From: Alternaria dauci
Lineage: Eukaryota > Ascomycota > Dothideomycetes > Pleosporales > Pleosporaceae
Reading direction: 5' to 3'
DNA: 64,000 nucleotides
NCBI RefSeq assembly: GCF_042100115.1
Contig: NC_091280.1
Location: 1,488,001-1,552,000, forward strand
The position numbers were made by a program, and so were the translations under genes. The notes under the pieces were generated by a model. That model saw only the letters and a program-made list of their open reading frames with translations, was not told where the DNA came from and did not search any database. This document shows, in pieces, positions 45,816 to 56,616 of this stretch. The first letter of the stretch is position 1; each line of letters starts with the position of its first letter.

Positions 45816-46595
45816 TCAATCTGATAAATACCTACCTGAGGTTCTACAAGAGATGGACAACTTCATGCGAGCAGCGTCACACGCCTACATGTTGTACACA
45901 CAGACACCAGGGATGGATAGCCGAATGCATCGCGCTTCCATGTCTCCGGAAAGTTAGGTATGGCCCCCCTCTCTGACCTCCTCTACGCATGATATGCCAC
46001 AGCAATCATGGCTACAGTGGGCATGAGCCTGGAGAAACGGGCAGGGGTCGCGACATTGACACGAGATGTGACCTGACCTATGACGTGCAGGTATATTGTG
46101 CAGAGATATAGTGAAGGCAGTGGGCGCTGTGTCTGAGGTATCAAGATGAGGTCTAAGAAGCGTTAGTTGATCGCAGCGCAAGCTGAAAACAAGTCGCGGG
46201 AGGCTTACTGATGGCTAAGCTGGTGGAAGGTTGATGGTGGAGCGACGCGTAGGACGCGATCGTGGAGAACGATCGACATGCCGAGGCCCACTCCACCACG
46301 CGCCCTGCATCATCATTCCCGCCCTACACACATTCCTATCTGCAGGAGAAACGGAGCATCGCACACAATACCTCAGCCGAAGAACCACGACTAGCACTTG
46401 CCATCATGCAGGCGCATACGCTCAGCAGGCATGAAACTGCGATGCAAGAAGTACGACCCACTCTTGGGCAGGAACGAGCGTTTGAGCCTCACCGCCCGCC
46501 TGCCGTGCCTTGTTGTGTGACGACAACAACAAAGATGAGTATTCTTAACCATTAGTATCATCTGATCAGGCGTCATATTCGATTTTGAACCCACA
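45816..46595. other. Spacer between the bicupin and phosphatase genes
   Basis: Both flanking genes run rightward. Open frames here (46262-46555 plus, 46651-46391 minus) show no signature. It presumably holds the phosphatase promoter. Confidence 0.5.
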
Positions 46596-48410
46596 ATGCC
46601 TATGCCATGGCACCTTCTAACAGCTATCATTATGGCCATAGTAGCAGTCACGTACAGCCATCACCAGTCTACGCTTCTCGCTGCGCTCGGTCTGGTACCC
46701 TGTCGTCTATCATGCCAATCGCGCCCTTCAAACACTTGGTCTAATGATTTTGGCGATGAATGTACCGGGAAACCTCATCATTCGAGCTGGAATGCATGGT
46801 TTCATCCTGATAGAAACAACGGCACAGGAACCGACCCTGGTCTTGGTGCCGGAGCGGCAACGAAGCATTGGAATATCCTATACCATCTCGGGGGCAACGG
46901 ACCATGGGTGGAGAAGGTTACCAACGTCGTTGATGGCGGTATTGCGCCACCAAAAGAATGTGAGGTGGTACAGGTCCACATGATGTCTCGGCATGCTGAG
47001 CGTTATCCGAGCATGAAAGCTGGCAGTACCCAGAAAGCAGTCGTACACCGTATGAAAGAAAGTGGCAAGATATTTACGGGTAACCTGGCCTTCTTCAACG
47101 ATTGGGAACTCTTTTGGTCGTCAGACGATGCCCATCTGGAGCAGTTGACATCCACCGGCCCCTTTGCTGGCACACTCAGTTCTTTCACTACCGGTGTTCG
47201 TCTGCGCACCCGATACCAACATCTTCTGGACCAGGCTGTTACGTCGCTTGACAACCACCCCACCATGTTTTGGGCTAGTGGCTCCAATCGTGTCATTGAG
47301 ACTGCTAAACACTTTGCTGCAGGCTTCTTCGGCATCGATTACAATACTACTAATAAAGCTATCCTACAAGTCATTTCCGAAGATTCCTCGCTCGGTGCTA
47401 ATACACTGACACCTGGACGAACATGTTTGGCCAACAAAAAAGATGTACTGGAAGGCCAGAGAAAAGGATCTCGTCTGGCGAGTAAGTATCGGGCAAGCTA
47501 CATGCTTGCTATCCGCGAGCGCCTACTCAATCAGACGGATATGTACTTCAAGGACCATGAAATTTATGTCATGCAAGAGATATGTGGTTTCGAGATTACA
47601 GTACGCGGCCGCAGCGACTGGTGCGACGTCTTCACTCAAGACGCGTTCCTCAGCTTTGAGTATGAGCGAGATGTTCTGCATTACTATCGCGCAGATTAGT
47701 AAAATCTCTGTACGATGTGTATTCTACACGCACTGATTTCGTACACGCAACTTTAGGTCCAGGCCAGAAGTATGCAGCAAGTATGGGGTGGTTGTGGCTG
47801 AACGCGACGACGAATTTGCTGCTTGAGGGGCCGGGCGCCGGTCAATTGTTCTTCAGCTTGTAAGCCTCTACTAGGTCAACGTGTATCTACGTAATCTTAT
47901 CTTCAACAGCGTCCACAACGGTCAGATATCTGCTTTGATGACCTGTAAGTGTCCCTGTACGAACTGCATGCGAGACATGAACTGACCCATATTCAGCGCT
48001 TGATGTCATCAACGATGAAGAACACCTACCGATTACGCATATCGCGCACAACCGTAAATGGCGAAAGTCTCAGATTTGTAAGTGTTCCCGTACGAACCGC
48101 AAGTGGAACATACACTGACTTCGCATGCCCACCTTTAGCGCCTATGCATGGACGTATTATTTTCGAACTACTGTCTTGCAGAACCGACACCCAATCTTTG
48201 CCTGAAAAATTCGTCAGACTCAACATCAACGACGGTATCACCGCTATCCCGGGCTGCGACAGTGGCCCCGGAAAGAGTTGTCCGCTGGCAGAATTCGCCG
48301 CCCGGACAAGGAATAAGGGAGAAGAGGTTGAGAAGTTTAAGGACTTGTGTGGACTGGGTGATGATGCTGCAGAGCGGATCACTTTCTTGCATCAAAAACG
48401 TGGAGTGTAG
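46596..48410 (+). CDS. Histidine acid phosphatase with a damaged splice donor
   Basis: Secreted histidine-type acid phosphatase (phytase/PHO5 relatives). Model: 46596-47694, 47757-47859, 47910-47944, 47997-48077, 48139-48410, 529 residues. Seen: hydrophobic N-terminus (WHLLTAIIMAIVAVTYS), LYHLGGNGPWVEKV, catalytic SRHAERYPS (the RHxxRxP motif), SGSNRVIETAKHFAAGFFG, HYYRAGPGQKYA, FVHNGQI, SPMHGRIIFELLSC and several Cys expected to pair. Intron 1 would need to start with AT (ATTAGTAAAA) to join YYRA to GPGQKY; read through, it stops at 47699. A G-to-A change of a GTTAGT donor explains this, so the gene may be a recent pseudogene, or splice inefficiently. The second motif is HN instead of the usual HD. 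Introns 1, 3 and 4 are related to one another (see repeats). Family identity is firm, function doubtful. Confidence 0.8.
47695..47756 (+). repeat. Degenerate introner-like intron, AT donor (phosphatase intron 1)
   Basis: Begins attagtaaaatctctgtacga and ends caactttag. Against the intron at 54625, 16 of the first 21 bases agree by hand count. Four of the five differences are transitions, including the first base (G to A), which destroys the donor. The 3' end (cgcaactttag against cccaactttcag) also agrees. Confidence 0.6.
47945..47996 (+). repeat. Introner-like intron (phosphatase intron 3)
   Basis: Donor gtaagt followed by a 36-base core from gtccctgtacgaa to aactgac, then a short tail to TTCAG. 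The core matches the one at 54625 in 29 of 36 positions without gaps (hand count); six of the seven differences are transitions. Confidence 0.75.
48078..48138 (+). repeat. Introner-like intron (phosphatase intron 4)
   Basis: Donor gtaagt, 36-base core from gttcccgtacgaa to acactgac, tail to CTTTAG. The core matches the 54625 copy in 27 of 36 positions without gaps (hand count). Confidence 0.7.
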
Positions 48411-48664
48411 GCTGTATCAGTATGTTGAGGTTATTACCATCACCGCTTGTACAAGCATCTAGGACGAATAGATATCGTTCTTCACTTTCATGGAAGACTT
48501 TGCTCTTTCTAAGTGGTACCTTACTTATACTACACTCCAAAAGTGTATATGATATTCTATGTAGGCCCCCATGCAGAAACTAATAGTGTATACCTTTAGG
48601 GTAGGTTTTGGTTCCGAGGGTACAACTCAATACAGCCGACCTTCTTCGTATCAACACTTCAGGA
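48411..48664. other. Short convergent spacer
   Basis: About 250 bases between the 3' ends of the phosphatase and tyrosinase genes. Contains only UTR-like, AT-leaning sequence. Confidence 0.5.
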
Positions 48665-50111
48665 CTAAGCATACACATAGCAGAACGGCCCTGCAATGGT
48701 GCTTTGTGCTTCCCTAATAGTGATATTTCCAACACCAACATATCCTACACTCAGTACATCGTCAAGAGTGGCATTGCGGCTTGGCGGGTTGTTCAGGAAG
48801 GTCATAGTTCCCGCAATCGTGTTAGACCTCTTTTTCAAGTCCAGGTTCTGCCAAGTCCACCAAACACGATCGATCCAATATATGGTGTATGAGGTCAGCA
48901 TATGCCTCATATTCAGGTCGTACAGGCACAACTTACCATGGCGTGATGGAAGTAGAAGGATGGATCTGCTGGCGAGTTGAACCTGCAGTGTGGTCAGTAC
49001 ATGCTTTATGCCGAAGACGAAGAATGATTGCGAGGATGAGAACATGGTAAACAAAGTAGATTGTAACACACACATCCATTCCAGAGTCGCCGCCAATAGT
49101 GTAGTGACCTCCATTGTGGACGCCCATGACTCCCATGGTGAAGTTTTGCATCTTATTCTGGAAGCTGAGTATGTCGGGGTAGTTCGTGATCAGATCGACC
49201 ACCATCTCGTCTCGGGTCTCGTTGGAGGCCTGAGTGTTGATATCACGACTAAGGCAACGAGGATTGTAGCCCAGACCATCCGCTTGTGGGTTCGGCAGTA
49301 CGCCTTTCGCTGTCGTTTGGATTGGACCTAGATTGATCTTCCAATTGCTTTCATTAGCCCGCTTTCATTCTAATCCAGACCAAGGGGTAATACTCTTTGA
49401 ATGGGCCAGACTTGATGCAGCCTCCACCGTTCGCCGAGTGGAAGGTGACCATGCAGCGCACCTCGTTCGGTAGGCACCAAGATCCTCGTCCAGCAACGTA
49501 TTCTCCGTCACCCGAGATGCTGGTCTCGCTGCCTTCGAAGAGGGGTGATGCAAGCGGGTCTTTCGCCCATTTCGGCCAATTGTTGTACGGAAGATAGCCC
49601 CTGTATCCGCACTCGTTGCGAAGAGCTTGTTCGTAGACCCAGATATAGTAGCGATGCCAGCTGAGGAAGTTTCCCTGAAGCCCATCAGCTAATTGCATAT
49701 GGTTGTACCTTCTTGACTTACTGTTCCATGAATACTCATAGTTTGCAGTATGTGGGTAACAATGAAGTCATCAAATCGACTCTTTGCACCTGAAGCTATC
49801 GCCACCGGTGTTTTTGCCGGTTTCTTTCCAAGGCATTTGACTGCGTCGATGTGGTTGAGCTTCTGGTTCTCCGATAAAGTTAACCTGAACTTGCATTAGT
49901 GAAGCTCTTTCGGACAGACTGAGTTCATGACTTACCATTCTTGTCGGACAGCAACGTTTCTCAACGTACACTTCCCCGCGTCTGGGTATCCATGTTGAGC
50001 CACGTCGAGCGAGAGTTTCGCTAGTGCTTGAGCAGCAAGGGCATCGTTCCCTAAAATAGTGGCACCAGTGCTGCCACAAAACATGGCTACTGCCAAAGTT
50101 GTAACCTTCAT
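48665..50111 (-). CDS. Tyrosinase (type 3 copper) with a damaged splice acceptor
   Basis: Secreted tyrosinase-family protein that would hydroxylate or oxidise phenols. Model: 50111-49936, 49884-49722, 49674-49394, 49347-49072, 48982-48937, 48874-48665, 383 residues. Seen: signal peptide (TTLAVAMFCGSTGATIL), AKSRFDDFIVTHILQTMSIH, GNFLSWHRYYIWVYEQALRN (CuA region), PYNNWPKWAKDP, VMGVHNGGHYTIGGDSG, SPADPSFYFHHAM and IDRVWWTWQ (CuB region), and a C-terminus GPFCYVYA. The fifth intron (48936-48875) begins GTAAGT, but where AG is needed before IDRVWW it reads GG. No other AG lies between its branch-like CTGAC and that exon. The next AG (TTGGCAG, nine codons on) stays in frame but deletes IDRVWWTWQ; retention gives a stop. 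The gene may therefore be decaying. Confidence 0.82.
48875..48936 (-). repeat. Introner-like intron with GG acceptor (tyrosinase intron 5)
   Basis: On the minus strand it starts gtaagttgtgcctgtacga, and a 36-base core ends in tgctgac. The core matches the 54625 copy in 26 of 36 positions without gaps (hand count). The 3' end reads ATATTGG where an AG is expected. Confidence 0.65.
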
Positions 50112-51087
50112 GTTAAAGGGTTTGGATGAAAAGGAATGGGATAACGTCTTTCCTCGCGGATGTCGTACCGACGAACATAGTTTCAACCTTCGAGCTGACT
50201 GACTTTATGCTAGCAGCGAGTCAGTAATACCCTTCTCCGCTGTCTAGCTCTCGAGTTTGTACGTGCAGCTTCTCGGTGGAGAGTAACGCTATGCAGATAA
50301 CTCATGCATTCGCCGTCAGCTGTTTGGACCTTCCGGAAGCCCGAGAAGGGCAAAGGTCGCCTCTTCGAATCCTCCTGAATTCTATGGCAGCAGTGTTCCC
50401 TGTACAGGAATCAACGGCTCGGGAGCAAATAACCGTTGTTGGAATAGGCCTAGGACCTCGGCGGCGCCGTCCGAATGCGCCAAGTAGAAGCGACAGCGTT
50501 CGGGAGTGGATCGGGTACGTGGGACGTTCTGTGATGCAGTTTCCCGCGAACGTCCCCATGTAAGAACATTCAAACATGGAGAGTGTTTGCTACATCATAA
50601 CAGGAGACCGTTGCAGGAATAACGCTTAAGTCTTTTGCACTCCGCCTCTGACTCTCGTCGTGTTGCACTTTGCGATGCTGTTTTGCAGCAACTTTCGAGC
50701 CGTAAATCTGGTTTATGGTCATTGGTGGAAGCTGATTCGAGATGGTTGCTGTGCCGCAAGCACGCATACAGAAAGTGAACTAAGAGACAGTCCTGCAGCA
50801 AGTGGCGGTCGTCTCCAGGGGGTGCCCTTCGCTCAGCCAGCGTCTACGAGTTGCCGATGGTTTATTTGCGATCTTGCAAAGACACAATGTTCACTGCTAT
50901 GTTATAGGATTTTGAAAAGATGGATAGGACAAACATCCTGTGGCTCTGTGGCGCGTTTGAGAAATAGTTGCGATTGCGGGATGGCTAGTTCAGCGATTCG
51001 AGGCTGCCGATAGCCGAGGTTGGGTCTGGTACTGGGCTCAGCCGGCAGCAACTAGGTACCGCGAGCTCAACCACACAGCCTTCTCAC
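50112..51087. other. Spacer upstream of the tyrosinase gene
   Basis: Holds the tyrosinase promoter (minus strand). Open frames at 50276-50563 and 50660-51013 (plus) have no signature. Confidence 0.5.
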
Positions 51088-51161
51088 CTAACGAAACCAC
51101 GACCCCCGCTCGCGCCTGGCTGAGTACTCATCATCCAGCCACTGTCAGGCAAGCAGGCGAT
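51088..51161 (-). pseudogene. C-terminal fragment of a short-chain dehydrogenase
   Basis: Read on the minus strand this encodes IACLPDSGWMMSTQPGASGG RGFVR and a stop, closely matching the last 24 residues of the intact dehydrogenase whose stop lies at 51333 (IACLPESGWMTGNQLGASGG AFVR-type ending). Upstream homology fades quickly. It looks like the remnant of a tandem duplicate. Confidence 0.65.
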
Positions 51162-51332
51162 GATCACCACGGGTGCTTGATGTCGAGGCGCTAAAGAAAG
51201 CTTGGCACCGTGTGGCTGATTAGAGCATTGGACTACACGATCGTCGCCGCGCCTCACCAAGGCACACGAGGAATTGTACTCGACTTGAATTGCTGCCTAC
51301 AGCTACGCGCAACGCATTCATAAAGAGCATCC

Positions 51333-52274
51333 TCACCTAACGAAAGCACCGCCTCCGCTCGCACCTAGCTGGTTGCCTGTCATCCAGCCACTCTCCGGCA
51401 GACAGGCGATACCTACGATACCTGCCACCTCCTCGAGCGTGCCCGGCCGACCACCAATCTCGTCCGCTAGCCTCAGAGTCTCTTCGCTGTCCACTCCTGG
51501 TCTTTCCTTCGCGAGCGGGATCAATGCGTTGTACATCCTCAACGCTTGCTTCGGCGCCTCGGGCAGCCCGTTCAAAAGACCCGTGTCCATAGGGCCAGGG
51601 CTTACACTGTTGACTGTTGCGCGCTCAGCGAGTTCACGCGCCCACACACGCGTCATAGCCTCTATCGCGCCCTTGGTGCCGGCGTAGGACGTTTGTTGGA
51701 TCAGACCCCAGGTCGTAGTCGCGGACGAAATGTTTACGATCCTACCGGACCTGTCGCGCGGAAGGTAGGGATATGCAGCCTTGATGAGAAGCGCGGGAGC
51801 TTTGCAGTTTATGTTGAAGGTTTGGTCCCAGAGCTCTACGTCGAGGTCTTGGATGGGTTGCGCATTAACGACAGCAGCATTGTTAATAAGTATGTCGATC
51901 TGAAATGAGGGTGTGGCTGTGGGGTTCGTGAAGACAGCCTTTGCCGCATTGACAATGGTCGCGGGAGCGGAAGGGTCGAGGAGATCGGCGCGTACGGGGA
52001 GCGCGGTGATGTTGTACATTGTGGAGAGATGATGTGCCAACTCCGCCGCGATCTTGTCCGAAGACGACGTTGCGTAGTTAATCACTACGTTAGCACCGCG
52101 CGAGGCGAAGTGTGTGGCAAGTGCGGCACCGAAGCCTAGACGTAAGTCAGTTTTCCATCTACTGGTATATCTTCGCATTGCTTAGGAGACGAGTGTCAGT
52201 TCGTGGCGGGACGTACTTCGCGAAGCGCCAGTAATGATGGCGAGCTTGCCTTCGAAGAACCTAGGTGGTGACAT
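51333..52274 (-). CDS. Short-chain dehydrogenase/reductase (SDR), classical type
   Basis: NAD(P)-dependent oxidoreductase with a Rossmann fold, substrate unknown. Exons 52274-52217 and 52135-51333, 286 residues. Seen: MSPPRFFEGKLAIITGASRS FGAALATHF (nucleotide-binding TGxxx-G), VRADLLDPSAP, ILINNAAVV (NNAG-like), NISSATTTWG (catalytic Ser region), TSYAGTKGAIEAMTR (Tyr-x3-Lys) and VSPGPMDTGLL. The C-terminus GWMTGNQLGASGGGAFVR is the usual substrate-loop end. The 81-base intron splits the glycine motif. The final glycine of the TGxxxGxG pattern appears to be Ala. A 74-base copy of the gene's 3' end lies 170 bases beyond its stop. Confidence 0.87.
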
Positions 52275-53378
52275 GATTGGACTTGTTACGTTCTATGGTA
52301 CGTGTTGCGGGTAGGCGGCCTATACAAGTATCTGAGAATGAAGTACGTGTACAGCGTCCACCGCTCGCGCGATACCGGCAGCGCGGGGAGCCCTTGACTT
52401 CTTCAAACCCTAGAGTTCGTGTAGGAATGCCTGGTAGTGGAGACTCTTATTTCGTGATGTGGGTCTTACACAAAATTCCCCGAGGTAGCGCTTGACGTGC
52501 ACAACTATACCGAGCATTAGAAGGCCTATGCTCACCAAGGCAGGGTTGCCATTGTATCTGTGTTGCTGTTTGCAGGTGGCTGAGAAGCCACAGGATCTCA
52601 CGCGAGAGTCTTCACGTGTCGTTCAAAGTCATATTCCCCCTGTAGTAGCTTGCGTGGGGGTGTGGATTCATTCAACGACCTGGACGCTCACCAACATCAG
52701 GCAGTTCTCCACCACATCCCCGTCCATACAGCACTTGGCGATGTGTAAATCCTTGTAAAGGATAATTCTTGAAACAGGACTGGTGTGCGTACGTAATGGG
52801 GTTTTCCGATCCACTGCCTTGCACAAAATTCCGGACTCGGACTCGGACTTGAAACTGCGTCAATTCGTTCGGAGATGATACTGTAGGAACATCGAGACAT
52901 TGATGGTCCATCCAAAGAATGAATCCATGGACCATATCACGCTCAACATTATACAGCTTCAGCGAATCAGCTCTCCGAGGCTGGTATGGGGTAAGATTGC
53001 TGTGGAGAGTATATATCCTGAGCATCAAAAGCATCGGACATGTACTGAACCGGGAACTACTGCAGGCGGGCTACAGTGCCGGTACTAACAAGCCTCTGCC
53101 GCTCTGCCGCCCCGTTACCGTTATTAATATCAAACTTGCATGGCTTCAAACGGTCATCGTATCCCAGAGACTTGTAGCTGCGACGATCACAACCTAATCT
53201 GGGGCACTGGGAGGCTGGACGGCGACCGTTCTGTGGATGAGCTAGTGGCGCTCCTCACTGCAGCTTTTGTTGGATATCCCTTATTGCTTTACATGCCCGG
53301 TGCCTGCACTGCGTGGATTTTTTTTGAACCTTATTGTCCTTCTCTTTGATCCAGTCTTCTCGAAGGTCAAGCAAGGCC
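52275..53378. other. Divergent spacer between the SDR and second SAT4-type gene
   Basis: Should contain two promoters. Open frames on both strands (53034-52672 minus, 52919-53197 plus) are not supported by any signature. Confidence 0.5.
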
Positions 53379-54870
53379 ATGGCGCCACCGACCTCTCGCG
53401 ATATGGCCCTGTCGGTCTTAATCCCGTTACCATTCGACATCATATCGACAGTCTTGCGGTTCTGGATTCGCTACAAGAGGAAAGCATGGGGACCAGATGA
53501 CTGGGCCATGTTGATCAACTTGGTAAGCATTACGGGTATCAAGGTTCAACATCTGCTGACATCAACCTAGCCATTCTGGTCGGTGAGCACTATAGCCACA
53601 ATCGCTATGGCTTGGAGTGGCGTTGGCCAGTATGATGGCTCGTTGAGCGAGTATCAGTATTCTAATTCTTTGATGGTATGTCGCAGTCTTCTCTCGCCTG
53701 GACCAGACTTGTTATTGAAAAGATGAATTAACGACAACCAGTGGTTCTACATTTTCCAAGAGCCGTGGTGCTTCACTCTCATCGCGATCAAGTGCAGCAT
53801 CGGATTTGCCCTGATTCGAATCGCAAGCGGCAAGAAATGGATCGAGATGGTCATCTACGTATGCATGGTGTCTTGTGCGATTGTCATGGGTGGGACAGGA
53901 ATGTACCTCTTCTTTCAATGCTCGCCTGTTCAGTATGTCATTGCGGTCTCCTTGTTTGAGAAAAGCTGGAAGCTGACAATAGGACAGAAAGAACTGGTAC
54001 GTCAACATGCCAGGAGCATGTAAAGAGCGCGCCATTCAGACGACACTTTCGTATGCTGTCGCCGTTGTATCAATCACTACAGACTGGATTTTTGCGGCCC
54101 TACCTATATTCTTGCTATGGGATGTACAGCTGGACTGGCGAGTCAAAAGCTCCGTGATAGCCATGCTTGGCCTAGGAATCTTGTAAGTGGATCTGCGATT
54201 GTGGATGATGATGCCACCTAGCCATGTCACTGACATAAACATGACAGCGCCTCCATTGCTCCAATTGTGCGACTCAAGGTCCTCATCGGCTTGAATGATC
54301 CAAACAGACTTCTCCAGAACCTTGGCGAAATCCTCGCGTGGGCTTGCGCAGAGATGAATGTCGGCATGTTTGTCGCCAACCTGCCCGCCTGCCGTCCAAT
54401 ACTCACCAATCTCATCTCGCACTTTTCGTCTTCATTCCGAAGTCGCTCGGGACCTTCACACAATTATGGCTTGTCGAAGAAGCCATATGCCCGTGGCTCA
54501 CTGCGCGGCGGCGATCCCGCATCGAAACACTGGATGGAGCTTGACGAACGACCGGAGAGCACTGGACTAAAGAATCACCTGAGCAATAAAACCAAGGACG
54601 TGGGTGTGGAGACGAAAATCTATGGTTAGTAATGTCCCCGTACGAATTGCGTGTGAGACGTATACTGACATCTTACCCCAACTTTCAGGTGACTTGGATG
54701 AGATCAGCAATATAAGCTCGGAACGTGATGATGGAAGTCAGAAGCGTATTGTCAACAAGCGACCAAGTGGCGACGGCATTCAGGTTAGCGTTCAGAAAGA
54801 CTTCAAGGTCGAGATCAGTAGTGGAAAGCAGTTGCCACCGCTGCCTAGTATACCGTCGGAACAAGTCTGA
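53379..54870 (+). CDS. SAT4/rhodopsin-domain integral membrane protein (second copy)
   Basis: Same broad family as the gene at 11609 but only distantly similar. Exons 53379-53522, 53571-53675, 53742-53932, 53988-54182, 54248-54624, 54689-54870, 397 residues. Seen: LIPLPFDIISTVLRFWIRYK, the hallmark WGPDDWAMLINL, VSTIATIAMAWSGVGQYDG, CFTLIAIKCSIGFALIRIAS, MVIYVCMVSCAIVMGGTGMY then LFFQCSPVQKNW, TTDWIFAALPIFLLWDVQLD, VIAMLGLGILASIAPIVRLK and AEMNVGMFVANLPACRPIL. The C-terminal 110 residues are hydrophilic. Junctions were set to preserve frame and these motifs; the exon 3/4 acceptor is GGACAG (53987), not the earlier AATAG. The last intron is the best-preserved member of the introner-like family. 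No CFEM domain or signal peptide. Confidence 0.85.
54625..54688 (+). repeat. Introner-like intron (last intron of the second SAT4-type gene)
   Basis: Begins gttagtaat, then a 36-base core from gtccccgtacgaa to atactgac, and ends caactttcag. Used as the reference copy for comparison with the related introns at 47695, 47945, 48078 and 48875. Confidence 0.75.
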
Positions 54871-54988
54871 GCCGTAGACGTCGGTCTGAAGGTACAATAG
54901 TATAAGCTGGAAACGTACAGTGTCGTCGCAAGTAGACGTAGCTCCCATCTCTTATCTTAAACTCAATTAACTTGAAAAACGTTCGAAA

Positions 54989-55982
54989 TTAATACCCATG
55001 TTTCTTCAACTCCTCTTCAGTCCACTCCCACAGCTTCTTCCTCAACCCCTCATCCCTCGCATGTCCACTTCCCAAGCTCTTTTTGCCCACAGGCAAATAG
55101 TATGCGCCATTCTCCAGATTGTCCCTCGCGGTGGTGGCGCACCACGTCGTGTTCAACGCGCCACCTTCAGGACCCTGGTAATGACCTGGCAGTACCAAGC
55201 CCACGATTCCATATATCCATAGTCCAACCTTCAAGAATATGTTTGAGCGGAGGTTGTTGAAGAGGTCTGTCAAAATGACACCAGGGTGTAAAGACACCGA
55301 TGTTATGGTAGGGTATTCGAGGGCGAGGGCGCGAGCAAAGAGTATGTTTGCTAATTTCGAGGAGCCATAGCGACGCCATGTGGTTTCCTTCTCGAGCGCT
55401 TGTTGGTCGAATTCAATACCTTTGGATACGGCAATGCGTTCGCCCATGCTGCTCAGGTTCACGATTCTGACATCGGCGCCGGGTTGCTTTGCGGTATCTA
55501 GCATTGTGGGGATGAGGAGCTTGGTGAGCAGCGCGTGGCCCATGTGGTTGGTGCCGAACTGTATCTCGTAACCCTCTTTGGTTGTGCTATATGGGGATGC
55601 CATAATGCCGGCATTGTTGATGAGTATATCGAGACGCGACTCCTGGCTCTTGAATGCCGATGCTGCGTCTGCAATGGAGGTGAAGGACGTCAGATCGAGT
55701 GGTAGATGTACGATTTCGCAGGCATTTGGGACGCTGTTCTTGATGTCGGCGATGGCATCGCGGGCTTTGGATTCGGAGCGAGCGGCAAGATATATGCGCG
55801 CAGGGTTATGGGCAGCGAGGTAGGCGATGGTTTGCTTGCCTAGGCCAGCGTTGCCTGTTGGTAGATTAGATGAATGTACGATGGCGCTTACTCGACACTG
55901 GGAGATACGGACCGCCCGTGACCAAGATTACCTTCCCCTCCAGGCTCCCAATATCCTTAGTTGGGTCGAAAGACTTGCCCAT
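54989..55982 (-). CDS. Short-chain dehydrogenase/reductase, retinol dehydrogenase-like
   Basis: NAD(P)-dependent SDR of the retinol dehydrogenase/WW-oxidoreductase-like group, substrate unknown. Exons 55982-55913 and 55854-54989, 311 residues. Seen: MGKSFDPTKDIGSLEGKVIL, VTGGNAGLGKQTIAYLA (TGxxxGxG), IYLAARSESKARDAI, LDLTSFTSIADAASAF, LDILINNAGIMA, GTNHMGHALLTKLL, RIVNLSSMGE (catalytic Ser), RYGSSKLANILFARAL (Tyr-x3-Lys) and SLHPGVILTDLF. The C-terminal region (GPEGGALNTTWCATTA) is usual for the group. The 58-base intron splits the glycine motif, as in the other SDR gene here, though the two are not close paralogues. It ends 118 bases from the convergent SAT4-type gene. Confidence 0.88.
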
Positions 55983-56616
55983 GTTGATGCGTCTTGATCT
56001 GCTTGTGAAATGTGGGTGTGACGAGGTTCAGTGCAGAGAGATGGTCTGCGATGCGGCACAAGATATACAAGATACTCGTTGAACCTTGATCCGGGACGCG
56101 CACTTTATTGCAATCGTTCATCCGACGGAGACGCAGTCTTGGATTTCGCGGATATCCTGTTGGTCGCCTTCGTCTGGCACCGGGAGTATTGGTTGGCCGA
56201 CGGACGTACCGGTCGACAGAGCGGTCCGTTTCGCGGTGCTTCTGTCGCGAAATGCCGAGGCCGACAACGCGCTATGACGCCTTCCGTGGAACGCGTCTCG
56301 TTAACCATCCTGGGCCCATCTACAAGTCGAAAGTAATGTCTAGCTTGAGGCACGTGTGCAAGTGGTGTTGATGCGACGTACGGTATTACCAGCACGACTA
56401 TGAGACGTCGTGGGGTACTGACTACCCCGTGGGTAGATACTAACTAGTGCTTACGACCTGCCGACATGCACGCTAGCACAAAGAGCTATATATAGGTAGA
56501 CAACGTACTCATGTATATACTTCAAATGGGATGTCACCATGCTACAAGTCCAAAATATAGCCCAAAATAAACAAGAGTGCTCGCAGACCTGCCCTGACGA
56601 TGCGATCCCTACGCCA
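55983..56616. other. Spacer between the SDR and DUF262 genes
   Basis: Contains the SDR promoter and the 3' flank of the DUF262 gene. A TA-rich patch (ctatatatagg, about 56488-56498) is visible. Open frames (56031-56336 plus, 56395-56105 minus) are unsupported. Confidence 0.45.

Noticed and set aside
44667..55982. Possible secondary-metabolite cluster (bicupin, tyrosinase, two SDRs, membrane proteins)
   Set aside because: No polyketide synthase, peptide synthetase, terpene cyclase, prenyltransferase, P450 or pathway regulator is present; the genes are more simply scattered accessory enzymes.
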